DNA of 64,000 nt, from positions 7,812,320 through 7,876,319 of the forward strand of contig NZ_AP022871.1 of NCBI RefSeq assembly GCF_011764565.1, read 5' to 3'. Origin of the DNA: Phytohabitans suffuscus. GTDB lineage: Bacteria; Actinomycetota; Actinomycetes; Mycobacteriales; Micromonosporaceae. A program made the translations under genes and the position numbers. How positions within the stretch are numbered: the stretch's first letter is position 1; every line of letters starts with the position of its first letter. The notes beneath the pieces were generated by a model. That model did no database searches. It was not told the origin of the DNA and worked only from the letters and a program-made list of their open reading frames with translations. Positions 8,787 through 16,585 of the stretch are shown piece by piece.

Positions 8787-8822
8787 GCACCGGGCACCCG
8801 CTCACCGGCGGGTGTCCGGTGC
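8787..8822. terminator. Bidirectional hairpin terminator
   Basis: GCACCGGGCACCCGC pairs with GCGGGTGTCCGGTGC (14 of 15 positions) around a six-base loop, in the gap between the convergent GH127 and CsoR-family genes. There is no T-run, as is common in high-GC actinobacteria. Confidence 0.6.
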
Positions 8823-8826
8823 CGGG

Positions 8827-9093
8827 TCAGGCCAGCGACATGAAGAGCTTTTCCATCCGTTCGAGGTTGACGCTCTGGTCGTCGCCGTCCTCCGCGCTGA
8901 GGCACTGCTGCAACCCGCTAGCAATGATCTTGAAGCCCGCGCGGTCGAGCGCGCGGGACACCGCGGCCAGCTGGGTGACCACGTCGGCGCAGTCGCGCCC
9001 CTCCTCCAGCATCGAGATGACACCGCGGATCTGGCCTTCGGCGCGGCGCAGCCGCTTGATCACGTCAGTGGTCGCGTTTTCGTCCACCTGCAT
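8827..9093 (-). CDS. CsoR-family persulfide sensor (CstR-like)
   Basis: An 88-residue all-helical repressor of the CsoR/RcnR family (former DUF156): VIKRLRRAEGQIRGVISMLEEGRDCADVVTQL is the family signature. Cys35 and Cys64 are present, but the position four residues before Cys64, where copper-sensing CsoR has a ligand His, is Gly60. Copper sensors need Cys-His-Cys; the two-Cys pattern is that of CstR, which senses reactive sulfur species through a disulfide or polysulfide bridge. The divergent neighbour is a persulfide dioxygenase-rhodanese gene, and two CsoR-type palindromes lie between them, supporting a sulfur-stress regulon. Confidence 0.88.
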   Translation of the reverse strand: MQVDENATTDVIKRLRRAEGQIRGVISMLEEGRDCADVVTQLAAVSRALDRAGFKIIASGLQQCLSAEDGDDQSVNLERMEKLFMSLA

Positions 9094-9129
9094 CGCTGTC
9101 TCCCGAGTGTCGCGGCGTCCGTTCGGATC

Positions 9130-9145
9130 ATACCCGGCCGGGTAT
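9130..9145. promoter_or_regulatory. CstR operator, regulator side
   Basis: ATACCCGGCCGGGTAT is a perfect 16-base palindrome 36 bases upstream of the sensor gene. G/C-tract palindromes flanked by AT are the classic CsoR-family operator, so this probably gives autoregulation. Confidence 0.7.
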
Positions 9146-9205
9146 CCGGGCCGGTGTGGACGGCGGGCTTGACGGCCTCGGTGGGCGGCGCGCTATGGTG
9201 GGTCT

Positions 9206-9226
9206 CAGATACCCCCGGGGTATCTG
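9206..9226. promoter_or_regulatory. CstR operator, MBL-rhodanese side
   Basis: Arms CAGATACCCC and GGGGTATCTG flank one central C, a perfect 21-base palindrome. It ends 39 bases before the MBL-rhodanese start and follows a possible TTGACG...TATGGT promoter (9169-9199, 19-base spacer). It shares the ATACCC/GGGTAT core with the site on the regulator side. Confidence 0.75.
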
Positions 9227-9265
9227 AACGGAGCCTCGCCCGACCGATCCGAGGAGGAGTCCCTC

Positions 9266-10627
9266 GTGCCGCGTGTCCTGTCCATCGACACCCCGACCCT
9301 CGGCGACCGCAGCTACCTCGTCCACGACGGGCGTGTGGCGTTCGTCGTCGACCCGCAGCGCGACATCGACCGCGTGCTCGACCTCGCCGCCGCCGAGGGC
9401 GTCCGGATCACGCACGTGTTCGAGACGCACATCCACAACGACTACGTCACCGGCGGGTACGCGCTGGCCCGGGCGACCGGCGCCGCCTACCACGTCAACG
9501 CCGACGACCCGGTCACCTTCGACCGGGTCGAGGTCCGCGACAGCGACGTGGTCGAGGTCGGCGACTCGATGCGGGTCCACGTCCGGGCGACGCCCGGCCA
9601 CACCTTCACCCACCTGGCCTACCTGCTGCGGGACGGCGGGCGGGAGGTGGCCGCGTTCACCGGCGGCTCGCTGCTGCACGGCTCGGTCGGCCGCCCCGAC
9701 CTGCTCGGCCCGGCCCACACCGGCGCTCTCGCGCACCACCAGCACGCGTCGGCCAACCGCCTCGCCGCCGAGCTGCCCGACACCGCCGAGGTGTACCCGA
9801 CGCACGGCTTCGGCAGCTTCTGCTCGGCCACCCAGTCCGAGGCCGCCGCGTCCACGGTCGGGCAGCAGAAGCGGGACAACCCGGCGCTGACCAAACCCGC
9901 CGACCGGTTCGTCGCCGACCTGCTCGCCGGCCTCGACGCCTGGCCCGCGTACTACGCGCACATGGCGCCGGCCAACAGCGCCGGCCCCGGCGCCCCGGAT
10001 CTGTCCACACCGGAGCGTGCCAGCGCCGGGCAGATCCGCGAGCGGGTGGCGGGCGGCGAGTGGGTGGTCGACCTGCGCAACCGGGTCGCGTTCGCCGCCG
10101 GGCACGTGGCCGGCACCCTCAACGTCGGCCTCGACGGCAGCTTCGCCACGTACCTCGGCTGGCTGATCCCGTGGGGGACACCGCTGACCCTGCTCGGCGA
10201 GACGCCGCGGCAGATCACCGAGGCGCAGCGGGAGCTGGCCCGGATCGGCATCGACCGGCCCGCCGCGCAGGCCACCGGCGACCCGGACGAGTGGGCCGGC
10301 GGCCAGGAGCTGGCCACGTTCCCGCGGGCGTCCTTCGCCGAGCTGGCCCAGGTGCGCCGGCACCGCCGGGTCGTCGTGCTCGACAACCGCCGGGACCTGG
10401 AGTGGGCCGGCGGCCACATCGACGGCGCCGTGCACATCCCGCTGCACGACCTGCCCGCCCGCCGCGACGAGGTGCCGGCCGGCGAGGTGTGGATCCACTG
10501 CCAGGCCGGGTACCGCGCCGCCATCGCCGCCTCGATCCTGGCCGCCGCCGGCCGCCGCGTCGTCGCCATCGACGACGAGTTCGACAACGCCGCCCGCGCC
10601 GGGCTCCCGGTCGTCGCCGGCGCCTGA
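9266..10627 (+). CDS. Persulfide dioxygenase-rhodanese fusion (CstB-like)
   Basis: The 453-residue protein begins at a GTG preceded by GAGGAGGAG. Residues 1-235 are a metallo-beta-lactamase fold of the ETHE1 persulfide-dioxygenase type with H55-x-H57-x-D59 in THIHNDYVTGG, GHTFTH and a C-terminal metal His in YPTHGFGSF. Two rhodanese domains follow: residues about 250-345 lack a catalytic Cys, and residues about 350-450 have the active loop HCQAGYRA with Cys412. CstB-type fusions oxidise low-molecular-weight persulfides to sulfite and thiosulfate. The gene is divergent from the sensor and heads a run of sulfur genes ending in a TauE exporter. Confidence 0.9.
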   Translation: MPRVLSIDTPTLGDRSYLVHDGRVAFVVDPQRDIDRVLDLAAAEGVRITHVFETHIHNDYVTGGYALARATGAAYHVNADDPVTFDRVEVRDSDVVEVGDSMRVHVRATPGHTFTHLAYLLRDGGREVAAFTGGSLLHGSVGRPDLLGPAHTGALAHHQHASANRLAAELPDTAEVYPTHGFGSFCSATQSEAAASTVGQQKRDNPALTKPADRFVADLLAGLDAWPAYYAHMAPANSAGPGAPDLSTPERASAGQIRERVAGGEWVVDLRNRVAFAAGHVAGTLNVGLDGSFATYLGWLIPWGTPLTLLGETPRQITEAQRELARIGIDRPAAQATGDPDEWAGGQELATFPRASFAELAQVRRHRRVVVLDNRRDLEWAGGHIDGAVHIPLHDLPARRDEVPAGEVWIHCQAGYRAAIAASILAAAGRRVVAIDDEFDNAARAGLPVVAGA

Positions 10628-10641
10628 CCCCCCGCAGACCA

Positions 10642-10670
10642 CCGGCCGGCGTTCCCCCGACGCCGGCCGG
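10642..10670. terminator. Hairpin after MBL-rhodanese gene
   Basis: CCGGCCGGCGT and ACGCCGGCCGG form a perfect 11-bp stem with a seven-base loop, 14 bases after the stop codon. It may attenuate read-through into the downstream rhodanese and TauE genes. Confidence 0.6.
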
Positions 10671-10700
10671 CCTCCGCCTGCCCGCGAACCCCTTGACCGC

Positions 10701-10768
10701 CCGCGAAACCCGACTGTCCGCGAAGCCCGACTGTCCGCGAAGCCCGACTGATCGCGAAACCCGACTGA
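10701..10768 (+). repeat. Four tandem 17-bp repeats
   Basis: The unit CCGCGAAGCCCGACTGT occurs four times head to tail (10701, 10718, 10735, 10752) with one or two changes per copy; a further degenerate copy may precede it at about 10682. It lies in the 170-base gap between the two rhodanese genes and ends 29 bases before the next start. It is non-coding and short enough to arise by replication slippage, but regular spacing close to two helical turns could also offer phased binding sites. Confidence 0.75.
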
Positions 10769-10797
10769 TCGAACCCTCAACCGAAGCGAGGAGAAGC

Positions 10798-11382
10798 GTG
10801 AACAACGCCACCGTCGACCCGGCCGCCCTCCGCGACCTGCTGGACTCCGACCGCCGTCCGCGGGTCATCGACGTACGCACCCCGGCCGAGTTCGAGACCG
10901 CGCACATCCCCGGTGCCTACAACGTCCCGCTCGACCTGCTCCGCGAACACCGCGACGAGCTTCTGGAGCACCTGGACGAGGACGTGGTACTTGTCTGCCG
11001 CTCCGGCGCCCGCGCCACCCAGGCGGAGCGGTCCCTGGCCCAGGCCGGGCTGCCCAACCTGCGGGTCCTCGACGGCGGCATGGTGGCCTGGCAGGCGGTC
11101 ACCGGCGCGCCGGTCAACCGCGGCAGGCCACGGTGGGACCTGGAACGCCAGGTCCGCCTCCTCGCCGGCAGCATCGTCCTGACCAGCGTGCTGGCCTCCA
11201 GCCTGTTCCCCGCCGCCAGATGGGTCGCCGGCCTCGTCGGCGCCGGACTGGCCGTGGCCGCGCTCACCAACACGTGCGCGATGGGCATGCTGCTGGCCAG
11301 GCTCCCGTACAACCGGGGCAGCCGCTGCGACCTCGACGGCATCGTCGGCCAGCTGAGCGCGACCGCCGGCGGACCGCGGTGA
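10798..11382 (+). CDS. Rhodanese with membrane DUF2892-like tail
   Basis: A 194-residue protein from a GTG start with GAGGAGAAG just upstream. Residues 1-105 are a rhodanese domain with RVIDVRTPAEFETAHIPGA and the active loop CRSGARA (Cys67). The remainder (RQVRLLAGSIVLTSVLASS... LTNTCAMGMLLARLPYN) has two hydrophobic segments and matches the DUF2892 tail seen in YgaP-like membrane rhodaneses. It probably moves sulfane sulfur at the membrane. Its TGA overlaps the GTG of the TauE gene (GTGA), so the two are coupled. Confidence 0.85.
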   Translation: MNNATVDPAALRDLLDSDRRPRVIDVRTPAEFETAHIPGAYNVPLDLLREHRDELLEHLDEDVVLVCRSGARATQAERSLAQAGLPNLRVLDGGMVAWQAVTGAPVNRGRPRWDLERQVRLLAGSIVLTSVLASSLFPAARWVAGLVGAGLAVAALTNTCAMGMLLARLPYNRGSRCDLDGIVGQLSATAGGPR

Positions 11383-12317
11383 CCGCTCTGGTCCTGACCG
11401 TCGCGCTCGCCGGGGTCATCGGGCTGAGCCTCGGCCTGCTCGGCGGCGGCGGCTCGATCCTCGCCGTACCACTGCTGGTCTACGTCGCCGGCCTGCCCGC
11501 CAAGGAGGCCATCGCCACCTCCCTGTTCGTCGTGGGCGTCACCAGCGCCGTGGCGGTGCTCCCGCACGCCCGCGCCGGCCGCGTACGGTGGCGCACCGGG
11601 CTGGTGTTCGGGCTGGCCGGGATGGCCGGCGCGTACGGCGGCGGGAGGCTCGCCGCCTACGTCCCCGGCGGGATCCTGCTGGCCGCCTTCGCGGTGATGA
11701 TGCTCGCCACCGCCGCCGCGATGATCCGCGGCCGCCGCGCGCCGCGGGCCGAGCCGGTGCCGCACGAGCTGCCGGTGCCGCGGATCGTCGCCGACGGCGT
11801 CGCGGTCGGCCTGGTCACCGGCCTGGTCGGCGCCGGCGGCGGCTTCCTCGTGGTGCCCGCCCTCGCCCTGCTCGGCGGCCTGCCGATGCCGGTGGCGGTC
11901 GGCACGTCGCTGGTCGTCATCGCGATGAAGTCGTTCGCCGGCTTCGCCGGGTACCTGTCCACAGTGCACGTCCAATGGGGACTGGCCGCCGCCGTCACCG
12001 CCGCCGCCGTGCTGGGCAGCCTCGCCGGTGGCCGGCTCGCCGGACGCGTACCGGAGGCCGTGCTGCGCAAGGCGTTCGGTTGGTTCGTACTCGTCATGGG
12101 TGTGCTGGTGCTCGCCCAGCAGCTGCCCGCGCACCTGCGCACCAACCCCGCCGTCCTGGCCGCGACCGGCACCGCGCTGGCCGCGGCGGCGGTGTGCGGC
12201 GGCGGCTACCTGTACCGCAGGCGCGCCGGAGCCGGCGGCACCGAGGTGGGTGGTGGGCCGGGGCTGCTCCCGGCCCACCCAGCGGGTCAGGTCAGTCGTC
12301 CTGCAGGAACGAGATGA
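11379..12317 (+). CDS. TauE/SafE sulfite exporter family protein
   Basis: A 312-residue membrane protein with about eight hydrophobic segments. It has the repeated TauE signature in both halves: LSLGLLGGGGSILAVPLLVYVAGLPAKEAIATS near the N-terminus and GLVTGLVGAGGGFLVVPALALLGGLPMPVAVGTS in the middle. These proteins export sulfite, sulfonates or related anions, fitting its place after the persulfide dioxygenase. The C-terminal 25 residues overlap both a terminator hairpin and the end of the convergent gene. Confidence 0.88.
   Translation: MTALVLTVALAGVIGLSLGLLGGGGSILAVPLLVYVAGLPAKEAIATSLFVVGVTSAVAVLPHARAGRVRWRTGLVFGLAGMAGAYGGGRLAAYVPGGILLAAFAVMMLATAAAMIRGRRAPRAEPVPHELPVPRIVADGVAVGLVTGLVGAGGGFLVVPALALLGGLPMPVAVGTSLVVIAMKSFAGFAGYLSTVHVQWGLAAAVTAAAVLGSLAGGRLAGRVPEAVLRKAFGWFVLVMGVLVLAQQLPAHLRTNPAVLAATGTALAAAAVCGGGYLYRRRAGAGGTEVGGGPGLLPAHPAGQVSRPAGTR
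12252..12279. terminator. Bidirectional terminator hairpin
   Basis: GGTGGGCCGGG and CCCGGCCCACC form a perfect 11-bp stem around GCTGCT. It lies between the convergent TauE and BaxI genes but inside the last codons of TauE, which suggests that the TauE tail is not functionally important. Confidence 0.6.
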
Positions 12318-13110
12318 GCCGCAGCATCTCGAGGTACAGCCAGACCAGCTCGACGAGGATGCCGAAGGCGCCGAGCCAGCCGTAGCGGCGGGGCAGGCCC
12401 GCGCGGATACCCTCCTCGATCTGGCCGAACGTGACGACGAACATGAGCGCGGCGACCACGATGCAGATCAGCGAGAAGACGATGGCCAGGCCACCGCCGT
12501 CGCGCAGCGGCCCGGCCGACCCGGTGAACATGGTGATGAGCAGGTTCACCAGCGTGACGACGGCGAGGCCGGCGGCGGCGCCGATGACGATCCGGGTGAA
12601 CTTCGGGGTGGCCCTGATGATCCGCGCCTTGTAGAGGCCGGCCATCGTGAAGAACACCCCGAGCGTCGCGATGACGGCCTGCAGGACGATGCCGTCCCAG
12701 CGGGTCTCGAACGCCTTGGAGACCGCGCCGAGGAAGACGCCTTCGACGACCGCGTAGCCGATCAGGACGACCGGGTTGGTGACCTGGGCGAACGAGATGA
12801 CCAGGCCCAGGACCAGCCCGATGAGCATGGCCGCGATCCAGACCGGCGTCATCGCCGTCGCCGGTACCACGATCCAGGTCGCGGCGGCCGCGGCCACCGC
12901 CGTGCCGAGCAGGGTGACGGTCTTGACCACGACGTCGTCGATGGTCATCACGTCCTGCGCCACCGGTGGCGCCCAGCCGGTCCGCGGGTCGGTGGGCACG
13001 GCGTAGGTGCGGCCGCCGTACGAGTACGCCTGCTGCGGCGGTGGGCCGTAGTGGGCCGGCGGAGGCGGCGCCGTGGGGAGGCGGCGCAGGATGGGGTTGG
13101 AGCTGCGCAT
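12292..13110 (-). CDS. Bax inhibitor-1/YccA family membrane protein
   Basis: A 272-residue protein with about 50 Pro/Tyr-rich cytosolic residues (PTAPPPPAHYGPPPQQAYSYGG) followed by seven predicted transmembrane helices. The motifs VTNPVVLIGYAVVEGVFLGAVSKAFE and GWLGAFGILVELVWLYLEMLRLISF are characteristic of the bacterial BaxI_1 branch. BI-1 family proteins act as membrane pH or calcium leak channels in some organisms; function here is unknown. Its ATG overlaps the stop of the upstream Spo0M-like gene (TGATG), indicating coupled translation. Confidence 0.88.
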   Translation of the reverse strand: MRSSNPILRRLPTAPPPPAHYGPPPQQAYSYGGRTYAVPTDPRTGWAPPVAQDVMTIDDVVVKTVTLLGTAVAAAAATWIVVPATAMTPVWIAAMLIGLVLGLVISFAQVTNPVVLIGYAVVEGVFLGAVSKAFETRWDGIVLQAVIATLGVFFTMAGLYKARIIRATPKFTRIVIGAAAGLAVVTLVNLLITMFTGSAGPLRDGGGLAIVFSLICIVVAALMFVVTFGQIEEGIRAGLPRRYGWLGAFGILVELVWLYLEMLRLISFLQDD

Positions 13111-14300
13111 CAGAACTCCTCGAACCCTCCGCCGTCGTCGAAGCCGCCCTCGTCGAACCCTCCGCCGTCGTCGAAGCCCGTCTCCTCCATCGCGCCGGCG
13201 ACCTCCTCGTCCGGCGACAACATGTCGCTGATCATCATCCCGCCGAGGAAGCCCAGCGCGGCGCCGCCGACACCGGCCGCGACCGCACCACCGACGCCCA
13301 TGCCGGGCCGCCGCTGGTACCCGCCGTACGAGTACCCGCCGCCTTTCCCGCCGTAGGCGTACCCAGGCTGGCCGTGCCCGTACCCCGGCTGCCCGTACCC
13401 CGGCTGGCCATATCCGGGCTGGCCATAGCCAGGCTGCTGCCCGTACCCGGGCTGGCCGTACCCCGGCTGGCCGTGACCGGGCTGGCCGTATCCGGGCTGG
13501 CCGTGGGCGGCGGGCGGCGCCTGCATGAACGCGCCCGGCGCCGCGGGTGCCGACAGCCGCTCCAGGGCCTGCACCAGCCACCTGTCGACCTCGGTGACCC
13601 AGCCGTCGTCGGTGGCGCCGAGCCGCTCGATGTCGCCGACCTCCAGCTGGTGCAGGTCGGGCTGGCCCGGCCGCCCCGCCAGCTCGACGGCGACGGTGAG
13701 CCCGTCGTGCCGCGGCACGACCGCGAAGACGATCTGCGGCACGTGCGGCCCCGGTGCCTGCCCCTCCGGCATCGGCGCGTAGAACGTGACCGCGTGTATC
13801 GCCGGCTGCGGCAGGCCGATCGAGTGTCCGTGACGGACCTCGGTGCGGACGAACCGGCAGCCGATCGTGCCGAGCGCGTCGACGACGTGCTGCTGCAGCG
13901 GCGACGCCTCGATCGCGACCGGGTCGAAGTCACCCTTGGCGCTGCCCGAGGCGACGGTGACCTGGGTGCGGACGCCGAGCGTGAGGCCGGGCAGCGCCTG
14001 GCCGTAGAGCACGGTGAACGGGGTGTGCTCCGGGACCGGGACGCTGAACGGGACGGACTGCCGCGTGCCGCCGGAGACGTGCAGCCCGGAGGTGACCGGG
14101 AACCGGCTCAGCTCGGTCTCGCCACCGGTGCCGTTGGCGACCAGGATCAGGTCGATCGCGGTGATCTGCGCGTCCGACTTGGCTCGCAGGTTGACCTCAC
14201 CCGACAGCACACCGCCCGGCCGGGCAGGGTGCGGTGAGAGCACGGTGTCGACCTCGACACCGCCTAGCCCCAGTCCGGCGAGCAGCTTCTTGAAGACCAT
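13110..14300 (-). CDS. Spo0M-like (arrestin-fold) protein with GQPGY repeats
   Basis: A 396-residue protein. Residues 1-240 match the SpoOM family (VFKKLLAGLGLGGVEVDTVL, then alternating strands typical of arrestin-like folds), a sporulation-control and envelope-stress family. Residues about 265-325 are a low-complexity tract of some nine GQPGY/GQPGH pentapeptides, followed by GGKGGGYSYGGYQRRPG, a short Gly/Ala hydrophobic segment (AVAAGVGGAALGFLGGMMI) and an acidic Asp/Gly/Phe tail. The tyrosine-rich repeats could drive self-association. It is co-transcribed with the BaxI membrane protein. The ATG was chosen because the family N-terminus starts there. Confidence 0.85.
   Translation of the reverse strand: MVFKKLLAGLGLGGVEVDTVLSPHPARPGGVLSGEVNLRAKSDAQITAIDLILVANGTGGETELSRFPVTSGLHVSGGTRQSVPFSVPVPEHTPFTVLYGQALPGLTLGVRTQVTVASGSAKGDFDPVAIEASPLQQHVVDALGTIGCRFVRTEVRHGHSIGLPQPAIHAVTFYAPMPEGQAPGPHVPQIVFAVVPRHDGLTVAVELAGRPGQPDLHQLEVGDIERLGATDDGWVTEVDRWLVQALERLSAPAAPGAFMQAPPAAHGQPGYGQPGHGQPGYGQPGYGQQPGYGQPGYGQPGYGQPGYGHGQPGYAYGGKGGGYSYGGYQRRPGMGVGGAVAAGVGGAALGFLGGMMISDMLSPDEEVAGAMEETGFDDGGGFDEGGFDDGGGFEEF
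13360..13510 (-). repeat. Tandem repeat coding for GQPGY pentapeptides
   Basis: About nine imperfect 15-18 base units of the type GGGCAGCCGGGGTAC lie head to tail within the Spo0M-like gene. Synonymous changes between copies show it is not a very recent slippage product. It codes for a flexible Tyr/Gln/Gly tract. Confidence 0.75.
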
Positions 14301-14388
14301 GCCGCTACCCTTCGATCGCAGTACTGTTCCATCAAGGTCGGCGGACAGTAGCACGTGAAACTGTATGGTTACTGGGAGGAGTGGGCGG

Positions 14389-14787
14389 GTGTCGGGGCTG
14401 ATGCGTATCGGCGAGCTGGCCACCGCCGCCGGCGTCAGCAACCGGACCATCGACTTCTACACCACGCTGGGCCTCATCGCGCCCGCCGAGCGCAGCCCTG
14501 GCGGCTACCGGCTCTACGACCCGGCGACGGTCGAGCTGATCGCCTCGATCCGCCGGCTGGAGGCGTCCGGGATGGCGCTGGAAGACATCGGCCGCGAGCT
14601 GCGCGCCGCCGACGGCATGGTCCTGTCGGAGGCGGTGGCCAGGCTCAACCGCGACCTGGAGGCCCTGCGCGCGCTGGCCGAGACGGCCGACGCCGACGCC
14701 CAGCCGATGGCGGCCACGCTCACCATCCGGGCACACAACCTGATCACCGCCGCGATGGAGCTACTCATCGCCATGCCCGACGTCTGA
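14389..14787 (+). CDS. MerR-family regulator
   Basis: A 132-residue protein with the MerR winged helix at the N-terminus: MRIGELATAAGVSNRTIDFYTTLGLIAP, then YRLYDPATVELIASIRRLEASGMALEDIG. It lacks the cysteine clusters of metal sensors, and its short C-terminal coiled coil is like those of stress or small-molecule types. The GTG at 14389 is preferred over the ATG at 14401 because GGGAGGA lies eight bases before it. It diverges from the Spo0M-like/BaxI operon; the 88-base gap holds a CAGTACTG palindrome (14317-14324). Confidence 0.85.
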   Translation: MSGLMRIGELATAAGVSNRTIDFYTTLGLIAPAERSPGGYRLYDPATVELIASIRRLEASGMALEDIGRELRAADGMVLSEAVARLNRDLEALRALAETADADAQPMAATLTIRAHNLITAAMELLIAMPDV

Positions 14788-15490
14788 CTCCGAAGCTGGG
14801 CGCACCGGTGCGCCCAACTCCGGAGCGCCCCACCTTCCGGGGTCAGGGCTCGCGTCTGTCCACAGTGGCCTCCGTGCTTGGGCTGGTCTGTCCGCCCCGA
14901 CGTGGCGACTGGGGGTCGGTTTCGGTGGATCGTGGTATGGATCCGCCCCTCTGGGGGCAGTTTTGTACCACGATCTCTGGGCGGGAGCCGGGCGTTCGAG
15001 GGCGGCGCCGAGTTCGTCTGGTTTGTTCTTCTCGTCAGGGTGATCGTGGGCCTCGGCGATCCAATGAGGACAAACCGGAAACCGCCCAGGGCCGAGGGAC
15101 CGGTTTCGGCTGGTCGTGGACGTGAGCTGCCCCGCAGGGGAAACGCCGTCCACGATCAGCCGACCGACGAGGACAAACCAGGCGATTCCAGGGCGGCACC
15201 GCCGCGCCGCGACCCTGGCCGCCTTGTCATCCGCTCGACCCTGACCGCGAAAGCTCCATGATGGATGGGCCCCGGTCCGGTTCAGCTGCGGACCGTATGC
15301 TCCCGCGGGCACCGCTGCGGCCGGCGGCTCGCCAGGGCGAGCCGACTTCCCCGACCTCCGCTGCCACGCCCGCCGGGCAGGCCCCAGCGGGGCTGGGTCG
15401 TGGCGCGCGGAGGGTGAGGCCGCGGGAGCAACGGTCCGGACCACGGCGGGCGTCGCGGTAGCTCACATCTTCTTGGGGGTGTGAGGCTGG
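14788..15490. repeat. Intergenic palindromic repeat mosaic, copy A
   Basis: No gene is supported in this 700-base gap. It holds large imperfect palindromes: GATCGTGGTA at 14928 pairs with TACCACGATC at 14966, and CGGCTGGTCGTGGAC at 15107 pairs, bar one position, with GTCCACGATCAGCCG at 15148, each with a smaller hairpin inside. A 61-base module at 15405-15465 matches 55 of 61 bases of a module at 55644-55704. Related pieces (CTGGTTTGT, CGATCAGCCG) recur in both spacers, so this is a dispersed non-coding repeat family. Confidence 0.65.
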
Positions 15491-16180
15491 TCAGCTGAGC
15501 GCCTGGACGATGCGGGAGGAGCGGTTGGCGGGGTGGGCGGCGAGCCGGTCGAGCAGGACGCGGGTGTCTTCCGTCCACTCTGGACCGGGGCGCAGGATCT
15601 GGCCGGGCGGCACCTCGTCCGGGCGGTCGTCCAGGGTCGCGGCGCGGACCCTGTGGTGGTCGATCCGCTGGGCGAGCAGCGCCTGGCCGCCGCCGTAGTT
15701 GTCCTTCGCCATGTGGGTCATGTGGGGGTAGGCGGCGGCGACCTCGTGCGTGACCAGCATCGCCAGCAGGATGTCGTCGGTCCGGGTGGGCCGCTTGCGC
15801 TGCTGGGCGCGCTCGTCCGCCTCCAGTCGGGTCCACAGCACCGGCCGGGCGGCGTGGTTGGTCTGCCGGGCGAGGACGGAGAACAGCAGCCGGTCCTTCA
15901 GGCCGCGGCCCCGGTAGCGGACGCGGCCGATCAGCGCGTCCCGGGCCGGGCGCAGCTCGGGGGGCAGGCGGTCCTCCCGGTGCGGCACGGTGCCGGTCTG
16001 TACCGCGTGGCGCACCTCGTCCGGGTCCGCGCCGCAGTCCCGGACCACGGCGGACGCCTCGGAGCCGGGGTCGGCCAGCATCGCGGCCAGCAGGGTGAGG
16101 CGGCTGTCGTCCCCGCTGGCCCGCAGCGCGGTGGCCGCGGCGGCGCTCAGCGGGAGCGCGCGGTCGTCGGTGCCGCGCAC
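15491..16180 (-). CDS. Clp N-domain-like protein (229 aa)
   Basis: An all-helical protein. Its first 75 residues (LPLSAAAATALRASGDDSRLTLLAAMLADPGSEASAVVRDCGADPDEVRHAV) follow the repeat pattern of the Clp N-terminal (R) domain without any ATPase module, and a second, weaker repeat lies in the middle (TDDILLAMLVTHEVAAAYPHM). Stand-alone Clp-N proteins of this kind are common in actinobacteria and of unknown role. The GTG start overlaps the preceding gene by 34 bases, so the start is uncertain, but the two are clearly coupled. Confidence 0.6.
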   Translation of the reverse strand: MRGTDDRALPLSAAAATALRASGDDSRLTLLAAMLADPGSEASAVVRDCGADPDEVRHAVQTGTVPHREDRLPPELRPARDALIGRVRYRGRGLKDRLLFSVLARQTNHAARPVLWTRLEADERAQQRKRPTRTDDILLAMLVTHEVAAAYPHMTHMAKDNYGGGQALLAQRIDHHRVRAATLDDRPDEVPPGQILRPGPEWTEDTRVLLDRLAAHPANRSSRIVQALS

Positions 16181-16452
16181 CTTCGGGTGGTCGTCGAAGG
16201 GCCTTCGTCGACGGGGGTGCCGGCGTCGTGCGTCGGGCCGGCGTCGGGCTCGGCGGCGGCGCGGCCGGGCGTCGTCAGTACGGCGAGGACGACGATCGGC
16301 GTGATCTCGAAGGCGTCCAGCAGTGGGGCCGCCTCCTTCTCGCGCGCCACCGCGTACAGCAGGTGACCCGTGCCTATCGGGCCGTTGGCCAGGCCACGCG
16401 CCCCGGCCAGGGTGCGCGTCAGCCGGCCCGCGACCGTGAACTCGTCCGCCAT
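16147..16452 (-). CDS. Short Clp N-domain-like protein
   Basis: A 101-residue protein beginning MADEFTVAGRLTRTLAGARGLANGPIGTGHLLYAVAREKEAAPLLDAFEI. The phrase GTGHLLYAVAREKE corresponds to the IGTEHLLLALLRE helix of ClpC/ClpA N-domains. Only one half-repeat is present; the rest is low-complexity. Upstream GGAGACGAG supports the ATG. It forms a pair with the downstream 229-residue protein and may be the first half of what is one gene in relatives; a frameshift between them was considered but is not evident. Confidence 0.6.
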   Translation of the reverse strand: MADEFTVAGRLTRTLAGARGLANGPIGTGHLLYAVAREKEAAPLLDAFEITPIVVLAVLTTPGRAAAEPDAGPTHDAGTPVDEGPSTTTRRCAAPTTARSR

Positions 16453-16585
16453 CTCGTCTCCTCGTCCGCTGCTCGTCGGCGTCGAGGACAACGGTATGGG
16501 CCGTCCTCGATCCAGCCGTCGCCCTGGCGGTGGATCTCCGTGTCTACCCCTGGGTAGAGCCCGCCTGTGTGCTGGGTAGAGCCGC

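Noticed and set aside
8827..9093. Copper-sensing CsoR
   Set aside because: The ligand His position is Gly60, and the neighbours handle sulfur rather than copper.
8386..11382. One continuous ~998-codon frame spanning GH127 end to rhodanese
   Set aside because: Only its last ~194 codons (from the GTG at 10798) look like protein; the rest runs out of phase through other genes.
14788..15490. Possible small protein genes in the 15 kb spacer
   Set aside because: Frames overlap palindromes shared with the 55 kb spacer, have no ribosome sites and resemble each other only through the DNA repeat.
16147..16452. Frameshift between the two Clp-N-like genes
   Set aside because: No single-base change in a C/G run joins them into a clear longer domain, unlike the eight real cases; kept as two coupled genes.
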